A DNA stretch of 64,000 nt from JADLHS01 sp964561105 (GCA_964561105.1 CAZLOH010000007.1:62001-126000); one strand, 5' to 3'; counted from the stretch's first letter, positions 7,731 to 18,385 are shown. Notes: generated from the sequence alone by a model not told the origin. A program made the numbers and translations.

Positions 7731-9881
7731 TCAGAACGGAAAGCCGACGGAAAAGTGCAAAGTCCCCACCGGATCGAGCCGGCGGCGGTTGAGATTGTAG
7801 CCGTATTCCAGCCGCACCGGACCGATGAGGCTGCGCCAGTTGATTCCGCCACCCACGGAGCCGAGGAATTCGTCCCACGGATAATTCGCCCGGTCCTGGG
7901 CAAAACCCACGGCGTCGTAAAAAGCCACCACGGACCAGGTCTTGGTCAGCAGTTGTTCCAGCTCGAGATTGAACTGCGTGTAAGTTTCCGCGCCGACCTG
8001 CTGGCCGTTAACATCCAACGGCGAAGCCTCGCCCTCCACGTAACCGCGCACCGAGTTGGCGCCGCCCGGAAAGTAACGCTTGTTGAACGGCAACTGGTCG
8101 GCGTCGCCGCCCCACACAAACGTCACCCCTTGCATGACGCCCAGATGCACCAGCCGGCCACCGCCGAGGTCGTGGTGATAGGACGCCCCGACCAACGCGC
8201 GTTGGTAATTCACATTCCCGCCCAAGGCCGCGCTGGCGACCTCCAGTTGCGTGAACAGTTTCAAGCCGCGCTTGGGCAGCAACGGGTGATCGCGCCGGTC
8301 GCGCACCAGTTGGAGAACGAAGGCGGCTGAATTCGCCGGCTCCGTGCCGAGGAGGTTCGGACTGTTGGGAAACTCGTACTGCGAATTGAGATACTCATAA
8401 TCGTAGCGGAGCGTGAAATCAGTCTTGAGCGGTACGAGGAATTTTTGCAAGCCCAGCGAGCCGCCGTACTCCTTGCGCGTGAACGTCACTTCTTCGCGCA
8501 GCAACCCCGAGCCTTGCAGGAAGAGGTCCACGTTTTCTCCGAACGCCTCGGGAATGGTATAGATCAGATCACCGCTGCTGGATTTGAAGGATTGCACGCC
8601 GCGCACCTGGAGGTCATGCGCCAGACCGAACACGTTGCGATCCTCGAACTCCAGCCCGCCACGCAACAATTCATAACTGCCATAGCCGGCCAGCACGCTC
8701 AAGGAGACCGGCTTGCCCTCGGCAAATTCGTAAACCACGTTGCGCGTGGCATCATCCACCGGTTCATACCGCAGGCGCACCGAGTCGAACACGCCCAGTC
8801 GCGCCAGTCGCTGCCGCGATTTTTCGGCTTCGACCAGGTTCAACGGCTCGCCCGGCTTCAGCTTGATCCGGCTCTGCACCACCGAAGGTTTGGTGTTGGT
8901 ATCGCCCCGCTCGATGATCTGGCCCACCCGAATAAACGGACCGGGGGTGACCGTGGCCGTCAGGTCCAACTGGATGTTGGCCGCGTTGGTGGTTCGTTGC
9001 CGTTCGACAAATTCAACCGTGGTATCCGGAAACCCCTTGATCTGTTGTTCAGCCTTCAGCGTTTGGGCCAGGTCCTGTTCCCACAACCGCGAAAACGGCT
9101 TGCCGGGATTCAAGGTGCGCAACGCGGTGGCGGGATTGCCCGCAGTCCGCAAGCGCACCTCCACCGACCGCACAAACGTCGGCCGCCCTTCCCGCACGGA
9201 TACTTCGACATCCACCGCGCCGGTTGCTTCGTTCCAAGTCACGCGATTGGTGTTCACCCTCGCCGACTCGTAACCGGCCCGCGCATACGCCTCGCGCAAC
9301 GCGGCCAGTGAGCTGTCCAGACCGGCGGGATTGAAGATGCGATTGATCCGCAGTTCCAACAACACTCCCCCGCTCACGAAATAATCCTCCGCCTGGCTTT
9401 GCGAAAATGCCTTCAGCCCGGTGAACGTGAGCGAGTGATAGTAAAACCGCACGCCTTCCCGCAGATTGAACTTCGCCTCCCGCGCGGCAAATTCGCGTGG
9501 CAACAAGGCTTCCAGGGCATTGGTCCAGACCACTTCCTGCCGGGTGCCATCGGCCATCGTAAACTGGCCTTGCAACGCGGCACGCAAATATCCCTCCGTT
9601 CGCGCCCGCGCAAGCAACACCAGGACGGCGTCCTCCACAAAGGTCCGGTCCAACAGCGCCGGCAGCCGATCGTCCGGTTGGAAATTGCGGAGCAGCCGGG
9701 TCATCTCGCGATTCGCTATGAAGCCGAATCCGGAAACGCCCACCTGAGCCGGCTCGTTGGTGCGCGTTTCCGCGACGGACGCGCGCCCCAGCAAGACGGC
9801 CAGCGCCAGCAGAGTGATTCGAAGCCCACTCGCCGCGCGCCCGGGAAAGTTCGATCTGCTCACCGGCGGATTACCTTCCAT
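7731..9881 (-). CDS. Omp85-family outer-membrane assembly protein (TamA/BamA-like)
   Basis: A 716-residue protein with an N-terminal signal (LRITLLALAVLLGRASVAET). About 350 residues of POTRA-like repeats follow (RFYYHSLTFTGLKAFSQSQA, GRPTFVRSVEVRLR, GEPLNLVEAEKSRQRLARLG), then a beta barrel from about residue 390 with alternating aromatic strands. The barrel holds GLEFEDRNVFGLAHDLQVRG and the late motif FPGGANSVRGY (the Omp85 VRG motif). The last residues HFSVGFPF end in Phe, as expected of an outer-membrane beta signal. It overlaps the end of the tamB-like gene by 22 bases; this pairing argues for TamA rather than the essential BamA, but the two are not safely separable by eye. Confidence 0.88.
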   Translation of the reverse strand: MEGNPPVSRSNFPGRAASGLRITLLALAVLLGRASVAETRTNEPAQVGVSGFGFIANREMTRLLRNFQPDDRLPALLDRTFVEDAVLVLLARARTEGYLRAALQGQFTMADGTRQEVVWTNALEALLPREFAAREAKFNLREGVRFYYHSLTFTGLKAFSQSQAEDYFVSGGVLLELRINRIFNPAGLDSSLAALREAYARAGYESARVNTNRVTWNEATGAVDVEVSVREGRPTFVRSVEVRLRTAGNPATALRTLNPGKPFSRLWEQDLAQTLKAEQQIKGFPDTTVEFVERQRTTNAANIQLDLTATVTPGPFIRVGQIIERGDTNTKPSVVQSRIKLKPGEPLNLVEAEKSRQRLARLGVFDSVRLRYEPVDDATRNVVYEFAEGKPVSLSVLAGYGSYELLRGGLEFEDRNVFGLAHDLQVRGVQSFKSSSGDLIYTIPEAFGENVDLFLQGSGLLREEVTFTRKEYGGSLGLQKFLVPLKTDFTLRYDYEYLNSQYEFPNSPNLLGTEPANSAAFVLQLVRDRRDHPLLPKRGLKLFTQLEVASAALGGNVNYQRALVGASYHHDLGGGRLVHLGVMQGVTFVWGGDADQLPFNKRYFPGGANSVRGYVEGEASPLDVNGQQVGAETYTQFNLELEQLLTKTWSVVAFYDAVGFAQDRANYPWDEFLGSVGGGINWRSLIGPVRLEYGYNLNRRRLDPVGTLHFSVGFPF

Positions 9882-12800
9882 TTCAAGCTCGCATTGAACG
9901 CGTTGAACTCGTCGTAGTCACCGATGATGGACCAACGGTCGGTCAACAGATACTCCACCGAATACGTCAACCGTCCCTCGTTTGAAATGCTTTCGCCGCT
10001 GCGGAGGATCAAACGCTCCTTGGCCGGGTCGGTGCCCAGGTAGCGATTGAGCAAATCCGTGCCGAGAAAAGTCCCGAGCCGGCTGGCTCGATCGGCGCTG
10101 GAGAAGGAGAAATCTGATTGGGGCACTTCCCCGGCGGTCAGCATGAGTAGTATTTGTTCCGAACTCAGTGGCGGCGTCGAGGAGAGGATCACGTTCGCCC
10201 CGTCCGCCGGACCTTTGACTTCGAGCCGCACCTCGTAACGGTAATTTCGACCCGCGGCGTTGATTTGCAGGTCCGGCCCGCGCAGGTCATGGGCGCCAAA
10301 GCTGACCATCCCCTGCTCGAAACTGAGCGCGCCGAACGGAAACACCAGTCGCCCGGAATCTACGCGCGCGTCTCCGGTCAGCACCGGAGTTCGCAACGGC
10401 CCTTGCAGTTGGAAATCAGCGGAGCAAATGCCGCTGAACACGGGCGTACGCACGCGTAGAAAGTGATCCCCGCGAATCCCCAGGTCCAACTGCCAGTCGG
10501 CGAACGGTTCGTTCGTTACGCTGAAGTACGGCGGGCGCCACTCGGGACGCACCGGCCCCGTCCACACCAGCGCCGAGGTGTTCTGCACATACAGGCCATC
10601 GCGCAAGGTGACGAGGCCGGAGACGCGCGGGGGCGCATTGCTGCCCTGCCGCAGCGCGAGCGCCAGATCACCGCGCACGAGCAGTTCCGCCGTCCGTGCC
10701 AGTGGAATGTTGGTGCCGGACAGATTGATCTGGTAGTCCAGATTGTGACCGGCCAGGTCCGCGACGGAAACGAAGCCGTCGGCATTGATCGGTTGTCCGC
10801 CGATTTGACCGTGAAAATCTTCCAGCACCGCGCGAAAACCATCCAGCCGCAGACGCGCCGCAATATCCCGCAAGGGAGTGACATTGCCCAAAGGCCGCGT
10901 GGCGGCGTTCGTCACGGTCAGGACGCCGGCCAGCCGCTTGCCGGGACTCAGCTCCAGGGTCGCAGCCAACTGGCCTTCTGGCGCCAACATGCCAGGCAGA
11001 TAAGCCTTGAACGCCGCCAGTTGTACGGCTCCGAGTTGCAACCGACCCGTTGCCCGACTCCAGTCCGGAAATTTATTGTGCGGACCAAAGCTCGAGCCAG
11101 CGTCCGCCGGAAGCGGCCATTCGCCCGTGGCCGAAATCGGCTGGCCATCCAGCTTTGCGGTAAAAGTTTTCAACCGGACCGCATTCGGGCGGAACTCCAA
11201 CGCGCAATGAACGTCCGTTCCCTCGGGCAAAGGCACATCGTTGGTGGACGTGAGCCAGTTCAGCTTCGCGGCCCCCAGCGACAACTCCGCCATCGGATGG
11301 TCCAGCGAACCGGAAACTTGCAACCGCAAGTCAGGTTGTGTCAGCGCCAATCGTCCCCACGCGCCGGCGGAGATGTTCAACTCTTTTGGCCGACCGTCCC
11401 GCCAGGTTCCGTTCACCGCGACTTTACCCTCGTGGTCCCAAGTCAACATTTCCGCGCCGTGTTGCGGATTGATCCGGACTGGTAACGCGCCCGTCACGGA
11501 CAGCGTCGGCGCGTATACGGTGGCCAGGGACAGTTGCTCGATCATGAGACGTTCGCCCAAATTTACGCGGCTGCGCAGATCGAATACGTCACCGGGAGCA
11601 TTGGTGATCGCGGCGGCGACAGATGCCACTGCCCGCACCGGCCCATTAGACCAGTCGGCGGCCAGGGTCAGTTCCTCCGCGAGAATGTTCGCCAGATTGG
11701 GTTGGAGAAAATCGGAGAAGTCCACCAGCGCGACATTCGTGAGTTGCAACTTCACTTCACCATGCACGGGCCAGGCAATGTTCGCCGCAGTCGCGACCGC
11801 GCGTTGATCCCCCTGCCAGTTGAATGGGGCCACGGCGAGCGACCAGGGTTGTTCAGTCGGATTCATGCCTCCGACCTTGAAGGTGATCGCGCAAGGCTGC
11901 GCCAGTGTGTACAGCGTCCGAGCCTCCCGAGACAGAGCAACCTGATTCAGCGATAGGGCAATTTTCCCATCCGCCAGTCCTCCGAGAACAGCGGCAGCGG
12001 AAATGGACAATCGTGATTTATCGGCATCTGCTTCGAGTTTGGTGGCGAGCTGTTGTGGTTGGCCCGCCCAGGAGAGCCGAAAGTCCAATGGCTTCAATCC
12101 GCTAAATTTGCTTCCCTTCAACTCAATCTTTCCCCGCTGCGTGAGATTGGTCAATGGCCCGCTCAATTCTCCGGACGCCACCAGTTCCTTGTAGTCAAAG
12201 CCCGACAGCAGCCGTTTCAAAAAGCCACCCGTCGCCCGCCAATTCACGCCTTCGACCTGATGCGTCTCGATGTCCAACCTGCCGGCCGCCGCCAGTTGTG
12301 AAGCATCGGAAAAATCCGCGCGCAGTTCGTCGAGTTTCAGCAACGGCGCGTTAAGCCCGCCGCGGGCCAGAATGTATTTCACCGCCAATGGCCCGGCGGA
12401 TCGCGGCCAGGCTGAAATTTGAAACTGAACGTCCGGAGCTTTGACGCCGGTCGGTTCGATCTGCGCCACGCCTTCAATGGGTCCGTTCAACGAGACGCCA
12501 GGTAGTTTTTCCAACTCTCCCGCGAGGCGCAGTTGCAGAGGTCCGGTCAACGTCTCTCCCGTCCAGGCCAGCCGGATGGTGTTCGTCGCGCGGGCGCTTA
12601 ACCACGGCGATTGGAGGTTGAGTGTGCGCAATGTCACTCCCGTGGCATCCGCGTCGGCACCGAGCGAAAGCTTCACCTCGGAAAACCCGGCTACGTTGGC
12701 GGCGACCGTCGGTTCCGCTCGCGCGGTCGCCGCCAAGTCCAGGCGGTTTGAATTCAAATTGACTGCGAAATCAGCCGTCAGATGGTCGTAGCCTGCGATC

Positions 12801-13594
12801 TTGAAAAAGTCTTTGGGAATCTGCCAGTGCGGGAACTCCGCGCGGGCCGCCGTTGGCCACCAACTGTTGGTCGTGAACTGCGCCGCCAGCCCGGCCCGGT
12901 TGGTCAGCCAGGCCAGTTCACCCGTGACTTCCCACGCGCCATTGGTGCGAGCAAATCCAGTATGCAGCCAGGCCGAACACGCTTTCCATTCGGCCGACAG
13001 TTCCAAAGCGGAAGCACCGAGGACCCGGCCGGTCAGTTGGATTTCGCTCGGAAATTCCGATGGTTGAATCACAGCCCGCAAGCTCCCCGACCGCCACTGA
13101 GCTTGCGGAATCGTTAGCTGGCTCGAGGCGATCTGCACGACGCCATTTGTCAGCTCGGCGAACGGCAACCACTTTTGCAGCAGCAATCCGGCGTCGGAGA
13201 TTCGATTCAAAGTCTCGCCGGCGGATCCGCCGGAGCGCGCAACCGTGTTGGTGGTGGAAGCGCCGATCACCAGCCGACAACCTTCCAACAAAAGCTGTGG
13301 CAAGTCATTGGTTCGATGCGCGAACCGTTGCCACAACCACGTCGTTGGCAATCCACATTCCACACGCCGGACTTCCAGCCGCGCGCTCCCCCAGCCGGCC
13401 CGAACATCAGTCAGCGCAAAGCGAGTCCAGCCGACCCGATCATAGCCGGCATAGCGCAGGCCGAAGTGTTTCGCCGCCGGCCTCAGCCCCCACGGAAACC
13501 AGATCGGCACGAGAGCAAGCCCAAGCGCCCCCGCGGCCGCGAGCCAGCACAGGCTGCGGATCAATCGGTGTTTCTTGGGCGGCTTGGCGACCAT
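9860..13594 (-). CDS. tamB: TamB-like translocation/assembly module protein (DUF490)
   Basis: A 1244-residue protein with a single N-terminal membrane segment (LCWLAAAGALGLALVPIWF). A very long, weakly repetitive beta-rich region follows, as in AsmA/TamB bridge proteins. The C-terminal third has the TamB (DUF490) pattern: DGLYVQNTSAL, VYG-like beta repeats, PPLSSEQILLMLTAGEV, LGTFLGTDLLNRYLG and the closing RLTYSVEYLLTDRWSIIGDY. TamB-type proteins span the periplasm and are linked to lipid transport or outer-membrane protein assembly with a TamA partner, encoded immediately downstream with a 22-base overlap. At 13595-13862, on its upstream side, there is no gene I can support. Confidence 0.9.
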   Translation of the reverse strand: MVAKPPKKHRLIRSLCWLAAAGALGLALVPIWFPWGLRPAAKHFGLRYAGYDRVGWTRFALTDVRAGWGSARLEVRRVECGLPTTWLWQRFAHRTNDLPQLLLEGCRLVIGASTTNTVARSGGSAGETLNRISDAGLLLQKWLPFAELTNGVVQIASSQLTIPQAQWRSGSLRAVIQPSEFPSEIQLTGRVLGASALELSAEWKACSAWLHTGFARTNGAWEVTGELAWLTNRAGLAAQFTTNSWWPTAARAEFPHWQIPKDFFKIAGYDHLTADFAVNLNSNRLDLAATARAEPTVAANVAGFSEVKLSLGADADATGVTLRTLNLQSPWLSARATNTIRLAWTGETLTGPLQLRLAGELEKLPGVSLNGPIEGVAQIEPTGVKAPDVQFQISAWPRSAGPLAVKYILARGGLNAPLLKLDELRADFSDASQLAAAGRLDIETHQVEGVNWRATGGFLKRLLSGFDYKELVASGELSGPLTNLTQRGKIELKGSKFSGLKPLDFRLSWAGQPQQLATKLEADADKSRLSISAAAVLGGLADGKIALSLNQVALSREARTLYTLAQPCAITFKVGGMNPTEQPWSLAVAPFNWQGDQRAVATAANIAWPVHGEVKLQLTNVALVDFSDFLQPNLANILAEELTLAADWSNGPVRAVASVAAAITNAPGDVFDLRSRVNLGERLMIEQLSLATVYAPTLSVTGALPVRINPQHGAEMLTWDHEGKVAVNGTWRDGRPKELNISAGAWGRLALTQPDLRLQVSGSLDHPMAELSLGAAKLNWLTSTNDVPLPEGTDVHCALEFRPNAVRLKTFTAKLDGQPISATGEWPLPADAGSSFGPHNKFPDWSRATGRLQLGAVQLAAFKAYLPGMLAPEGQLAATLELSPGKRLAGVLTVTNAATRPLGNVTPLRDIAARLRLDGFRAVLEDFHGQIGGQPINADGFVSVADLAGHNLDYQINLSGTNIPLARTAELLVRGDLALALRQGSNAPPRVSGLVTLRDGLYVQNTSALVWTGPVRPEWRPPYFSVTNEPFADWQLDLGIRGDHFLRVRTPVFSGICSADFQLQGPLRTPVLTGDARVDSGRLVFPFGALSFEQGMVSFGAHDLRGPDLQINAAGRNYRYEVRLEVKGPADGANVILSSTPPLSSEQILLMLTAGEVPQSDFSFSSADRASRLGTFLGTDLLNRYLGTDPAKERLILRSGESISNEGRLTYSVEYLLTDRWSIIGDYDEFNAFNASLKWKVIRR

Positions 13595-13862
13595 GTCTCG
13601 CGTTGACTAGCATTTTTGCCCGGCTTCCTCCACTCCGAATGTCTTTGGCAGACCACCCATTTCGGCTTCAAGAACTCAAGCCGCAACAATTCCAACCAGA
13701 GGCAGGAAGCGACGATCACCTCCAGTCACGCTTTGCATGGCGAGACTCATCAACCTTGTATCCGCAATCACACAAACCTCTCGTGGCTTGCACGAGTTGG
13801 GAAGATTGAGCGTGCCGCTCTCCGATCAGAGAAGATGAAGCCCGTCAGTCGTGGAACGCGGT

Positions 13863-14870
13863 TCAAGGGCCAGGTCCAATCGCAACTTGAGCAAGGTAAA
13901 TGCTGGCCTTGCCCTCGTGACTGGAATAGTAGGACATCCACAATTTTCCATCGTGCAATACCATTCCCGAGTAACTGGTGTCACCACCAGAAGGCAGTTT
14001 CAATGCCTCGGTCAGCGTGCCCGCAACAGGGTCAATCCACGAAAGCGCCGTGCGAACGCCGCCGTCATACAACCGCGTGGCGGCCAGGAGCCGACGATCA
14101 GGCAGTTGGATCAATTCGGGCCCGCCAATTCGGATGTGGAGGTCTTTCCACGTCCAGTTGGTATAGGGCGACACCGCGGTCCCGAGCTGCGCGGTCAAGC
14201 CCGAGTTGACCCCGTCCCGCCGGAGCAAGGCATAGGCCGTGCCGCCGGCATCGAACACCAGCGCCGCTTCGTTGCCATTGGGAAACGCGAGTCGCGCCGA
14301 TGAATTCCAGTTGAGGCCGTCCTGACTGCGATACAGGTATGTGAGTCCTGCCTTCGTTCCATGCGGTGCGGTTTCGTAACCGACACAGTACGCAATGCCG
14401 TTCTTCCAGGCGGGACTCCAGAGCCAGTTGTCGGTGTCGCCCACAAACTGTCCTTCGCTCCAATCGCTGCCGTTCTCGGAAAAGCGCACCACCGAGTGAT
14501 AACTCTCCGCGCCCGACTCCAGCAATTTGATTGACCCGCCGCTGAGCATGAGCCGCCCTCGTGGAGTAATCGTCAACTTCGGGTCCACCAAACCAACGCC
14601 GTCCTGCGCGAGCAACGCCACGGGCGTCCACTGCTCGCCGTCGGCCGAGGACAACACGCGAATTTTGCCGCCCGACGACAGGTGCGCCGGGGCTTCGCGA
14701 AAGACGCAATACCAGCGGTCTTTGAATCGAATCAGGTCGGTGAAAGCGTTGTGGGGCGCTTGATCCCAAATCCGCCGCGCGCTTACTAGCTTCAGCGTGA
14801 GAGGGTCACCGAAAACCGCAAGGCGGTTGCCAAGCAGCACTACCATCATCAATCCAATCGCTCGAAGCAT
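13863..14870 (-). CDS. Secreted BNR/sialidase-superfamily protein
   Basis: A 335-residue protein from ATG 14870, where MLRAIGLMMVVLLGNRLAVF gives a signal peptide. The body is a six-bladed propeller of sialidase (BNR) type: RFKDRWYCVFREAPAH, RVLSSADGEQW (Asp-box SSADGExW), RFSENGSDWSEG, YRSQDGLNWNSS, RLPDRRLLAATRLYDGG-like strands and SGGDTSYSGMVLHDGKLWMS. The first two conserved Arg-containing strands (RIWDQAPHNAFTDLIRFKDR) fit the family. Real sialidase activity is not assured: many PVC proteins of this type have no known substrate. It is divergent from the SNF2 helicase gene, with about 280 bases between them; I see no clear promoter there. Confidence 0.78.
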   Translation of the reverse strand: MLRAIGLMMVVLLGNRLAVFGDPLTLKLVSARRIWDQAPHNAFTDLIRFKDRWYCVFREAPAHLSSGGKIRVLSSADGEQWTPVALLAQDGVGLVDPKLTITPRGRLMLSGGSIKLLESGAESYHSVVRFSENGSDWSEGQFVGDTDNWLWSPAWKNGIAYCVGYETAPHGTKAGLTYLYRSQDGLNWNSSARLAFPNGNEAALVFDAGGTAYALLRRDGVNSGLTAQLGTAVSPYTNWTWKDLHIRIGGPELIQLPDRRLLAATRLYDGGVRTALSWIDPVAGTLTEALKLPSGGDTSYSGMVLHDGKLWMSYYSSHEGKASIYLAQVAIGPGP

Positions 14871-15150
14871 CTTCAACGGAACCCTTGCTTTGAATCCAGG
14901 TAGCAGTTCATCGCCGCAAAGCGTAAATGCCCGGTCTCCTTGATTGCGAGAAAATCCGCACATCAAGCGCGTATGCCGCCTACGCTCGTCTCCTATTCGC
15001 CGGCCAGTGTTCAACACCCATGCGGTCGGCCTCCGCTGGATTTGCCGTTGAGTCCGGGAGTTCTCGCGAGTGTTTGCGCTCGGGGTCCAGCCGCCGGCCG
15101 GACGGTTACTTCCTTGAAGGCCGTGCGAAGCTGCCGGCATATTGAGCGAT

Positions 15151-18100
15151 ATGTCCGTGGAGTTGAACGAAGCCCTATTGCAAAAAGCCGCCGGTTGGGA
15201 TGTGGTCAAGCGCGCCCGCGCCTACCTCCAACTCGGACAGGTGCTCAGTTCGGATTGGCAACCGCCGCTATTACGCGGAGTCGTACAGAACGACGGCGTC
15301 TCCTTCCGCGCCTCGATGGTCGTCAAGAGCAGCATTGACATTGAAAATCTCTGCACCTGCCGCGAAGCGCGCGCGTGGGGCAAAATCTGCGCGCATGGCG
15401 TTGCGGTGGGCTTGCATTGGATCGCGGCGCAAAAATCGAACAACACGGCGACCCCGGCGCGTTCCATCGCCAGTGTGCCGCCCTCCCCTGCCCCGGCGCG
15501 CAAACCGGACGGACTCCAACGCGCCCCGACCGGCGAACCCGCCGGGTTGTTTGTGATTCTTCCGCCGAATTTTGACCAAGCCATCGCGCGCGGCAAAATC
15601 ATGCTGACGTTCGAGGCGAAGTGGAGCGGCGGTCGTTGCCCCTTGAACGCGCTGCCCAAGGGACGCGCGTTTGCCTTCGCACCGCCGGACGACGCCCTCA
15701 TTGAACGGATCGAAGCGCTGGCCGATGGCGCAACGCCGGCGTTGCTGCAACTGGACGTGAAGGATTTCGCTACGTTGCTGCCGTTATTGGCCGGTCATGA
15801 AAACGTCACCCTCGGCAAAACGAGCGCAGTGACAATAACCCAGACGCCATTCCGAGTGCCGCTGCGCGCCACGTTGGAGGCGAATGGTGAAATTGTTCTG
15901 GCCCGAAAGGAAAAAGCGGAGGCAATCTCGTTCGTAGGCGATTGGGTCTGGCAGAACCAAACCTTGCAGCCACTCGGCCTGCCGCCCGGCCTGCAAAGTG
16001 TTCTGCAAGCGCCGTTGCGCGTGACACGCGCGCAAGTGCCGATGTTCCTGAGCCAGCAGTGGCCGCAATTGTTGGCGGCGGGCGGTGTGGAGGCGGATTT
16101 CAGGCTGGAAGATTTCACGCTCGAACCTTTGACTTCACGCTTGGTTCTCTCGCTGCGCGGCGGGCTGGCGCAACTCGGCGCGTTGCTCCAATGCGCCTAT
16201 GGCTCGCGCATCGTCACCTTGGGCGTGACCGCAGCCGACGAAGCCGTCTGGTTGCCCGATCCCCAGGTCACGACACGCTACTCCACCCGCGATCTGAACA
16301 CCGAGCGCGCGGCGCTGGCGCGTTTGCAACGCAGCGGTTTCGCGGGGCCGGACAGTCACGGCAAACTCCAACTCAACGGCCAGAACGCCGTGCTGAATTT
16401 CCTGGCGCGAGAGCATCCGGCGCTGCAACGCGAGTGGGAGGTGACCCTGGATGAATCGTTGGAGCAGCGAACGTTGAAAAACATCGAGCGCATCGAGCCT
16501 CAGTTTCAGATCACGACGTCCGGCGTGCAGTGGTTCGATTTGGGCGTGGTTTTCGCGGCCAGCGACGGGGAAACGTTTTCCCCGGCGGACATTCAACGCC
16601 TGCTTCGATCCGGCCAAAGTCACACGCGCTTGCGGAACGGCAAACTGGCGGTGTTTGACCCGGGCGCGCTGGAGGAATTACAGGAGACGCTGCTCGACTG
16701 CGCGCCGCAACAAAACGCGCAGGGCTATCGCATCGCCAGCCAGCAGGCGGGATTTCTCGCCACCACCTTGCGCCAGCATGGCGATTGGAAAGTGCAAGCG
16801 CCCGCCGCCTGGCGTGAGCGCGCGACCAAACTCAGTGGCGAAGCCAGGCTGACCTGTCCGCCGCTGGGTGATTTGGAAAACGTCCTGCGCCCGTATCAAA
16901 AACACGGCGTCGCGTGGCTGGGCTTTCTCCGGGAGAACGGCTTTGGGGGCATTCTCGCGGATGAAATGGGCCTGGGCAAAACGCTGCAAACGCTGGCGTT
17001 CCTGAATTCATTAACCGCCGCCAAGCCAGCGCCACACCTCGTCGTTTGCCCGACCAGTCTCGTATTCAACTGGGTGGCCGAGGCGAAGAAGTTCACCCCC
17101 GCGCTCAAGGTGCTCGCACTGCACGGCCCGGATCGGCACGACAAATTTGATCAGATCGCCACGACCGACCTGGTGGTGACCAGTTATGCGCTCATCCGCC
17201 GCGATGCGGAGAAGTATCGCGCGCTCGCGTTCGACACCGCGGTGCTCGATGAGGCCCAGCACATCAAGAACCGGCAGACGCAAAACGCCCAGGCAGTGAA
17301 AGCCGTGCGGGCGCAACATCGGCTCGTGCTCACCGGCACCCCGCTGGAAAACTCCGTGCTCGATCTCTGGTCCATCTTCGACTTCCTCATGCCGGGTTAT
17401 CTCGGGTCGGCGAAGGATTTTCGCGATCGGTATGAGTTGCCGATTGCGAAGGAGAAGAACGTCGAAGCGCAGGCGCGGCTCGCGCGGCGATTGCGACCGT
17501 TTCTGCTGCGCCGATTGAAGCAGGACGTGGCTGCGGACCTGCCCGCGAAGCTGGAACAAGTGTCGTATTGCGAACTCACACCCGAGCAGCGCGGTGTTTA
17601 TCAGCAAATCATCGAGGCGAGTCGCAAGGAAGTGCTCGCGTCAGCGGGCGCGCAAGGGCTGGCGAAGAGTCGCATGGTGGTCTTGACCGCGCTGCTGCGC
17701 TTGCGTCAGGTGTGTTGCGATCTGCGGCTGCTGAAGCTGGAGTCGCGGGATGAGAGTGGGACGGAGCGAGCGAAGGATGGCTCAACCAGTCCGCCCCCCG
17801 CTTCCTCGGCCTCCGGGAAACTAGAACTTTTCAGCGAGTTGCTGGAGGAGGTCATGGATGGCGGCCATCGCGTGCTCGTGTTCAGCCAGTTCGTTGGCAT
17901 GTTGACGCTGCTCAAGGAGCGGCTGGCCGAAGCCGGCATCGAGTTTTGTTACCTCGATGGCTCAACGACCGATCGCGCCCGGGTGGTGGAGCGATTTCAG
18001 ACCGACACGACCATTCCCGTCTTTCTCATCAGCCTCAAGGCGGGCGGCGTCGGCCTCAATCTGACGGGCGCGGACACCGTGGTGCATTTTGATCCGTGGT

Positions 18101-18318
18101 GGAATCCAGCGGTGGAAGCTCAAGCCACCGATCGCACGCATCGCATCGGTCAAACCAAGGTCGTGACGAGCTACAAGCTGATCACGCGCGACACGGTGGA
18201 GGAGAAAATTCTGATGTTGCAAAACCGGAAGCGCGAGCTGATCCAGGCCACGATGGGGGGCGAGGAGGATTTTGCCGGCGCGTTGAGCTGGGAGGAAATC
18301 CAGGAATTACTGTCGTGA
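15151..18318 (+). CDS. SNF2-family helicase with SWIM zinc finger
   Basis: A 1055-residue protein from ATG 15151 (a TTG nine bases earlier is in frame). Residues about 65-90 hold a SWIM-type zinc finger, CTCREARAWGKICAHG (CxC...CxH). A long middle region precedes the ATPase: RPYQKHGVAWLGFLRENG, Walker A DEMGLGKT (about 604-611), Walker B DEAQHIKN (about 700), LTGTPLENSVLDLW, then the helicase C domain with VFSQFVGMLTLLKERL, LKAGGVGLNLTGADTVVHFD and ATDRTHRIGQTK. These are the SNF2 motifs I to VI. The protein is an ATP-driven DNA translocase, cellular role unknown. A low-complexity stretch (about 17735-17820) interrupts the C-terminal lobe. The upstream region 14871-15150 shows nothing I can name. 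Confidence 0.93.
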   Translation: MSVELNEALLQKAAGWDVVKRARAYLQLGQVLSSDWQPPLLRGVVQNDGVSFRASMVVKSSIDIENLCTCREARAWGKICAHGVAVGLHWIAAQKSNNTATPARSIASVPPSPAPARKPDGLQRAPTGEPAGLFVILPPNFDQAIARGKIMLTFEAKWSGGRCPLNALPKGRAFAFAPPDDALIERIEALADGATPALLQLDVKDFATLLPLLAGHENVTLGKTSAVTITQTPFRVPLRATLEANGEIVLARKEKAEAISFVGDWVWQNQTLQPLGLPPGLQSVLQAPLRVTRAQVPMFLSQQWPQLLAAGGVEADFRLEDFTLEPLTSRLVLSLRGGLAQLGALLQCAYGSRIVTLGVTAADEAVWLPDPQVTTRYSTRDLNTERAALARLQRSGFAGPDSHGKLQLNGQNAVLNFLAREHPALQREWEVTLDESLEQRTLKNIERIEPQFQITTSGVQWFDLGVVFAASDGETFSPADIQRLLRSGQSHTRLRNGKLAVFDPGALEELQETLLDCAPQQNAQGYRIASQQAGFLATTLRQHGDWKVQAPAAWRERATKLSGEARLTCPPLGDLENVLRPYQKHGVAWLGFLRENGFGGILADEMGLGKTLQTLAFLNSLTAAKPAPHLVVCPTSLVFNWVAEAKKFTPALKVLALHGPDRHDKFDQIATTDLVVTSYALIRRDAEKYRALAFDTAVLDEAQHIKNRQTQNAQAVKAVRAQHRLVLTGTPLENSVLDLWSIFDFLMPGYLGSAKDFRDRYELPIAKEKNVEAQARLARRLRPFLLRRLKQDVAADLPAKLEQVSYCELTPEQRGVYQQIIEASRKEVLASAGAQGLAKSRMVVLTALLRLRQVCCDLRLLKLESRDESGTERAKDGSTSPPPASSASGKLELFSELLEEVMDGGHRVLVFSQFVGMLTLLKERLAEAGIEFCYLDGSTTDRARVVERFQTDTTIPVFLISLKAGGVGLNLTGADTVVHFDPWWNPAVEAQATDRTHRIGQTKVVTSYKLITRDTVEEKILMLQNRKRELIQATMGGEEDFAGALSWEEIQELLS

Positions 18319-18385
18319 ACGGCCGCGACTTCCGTTTCTTTCATTGTCTCGCGCCGTCCGCCGTTGCAGATTCTCCCCGCCGGAT

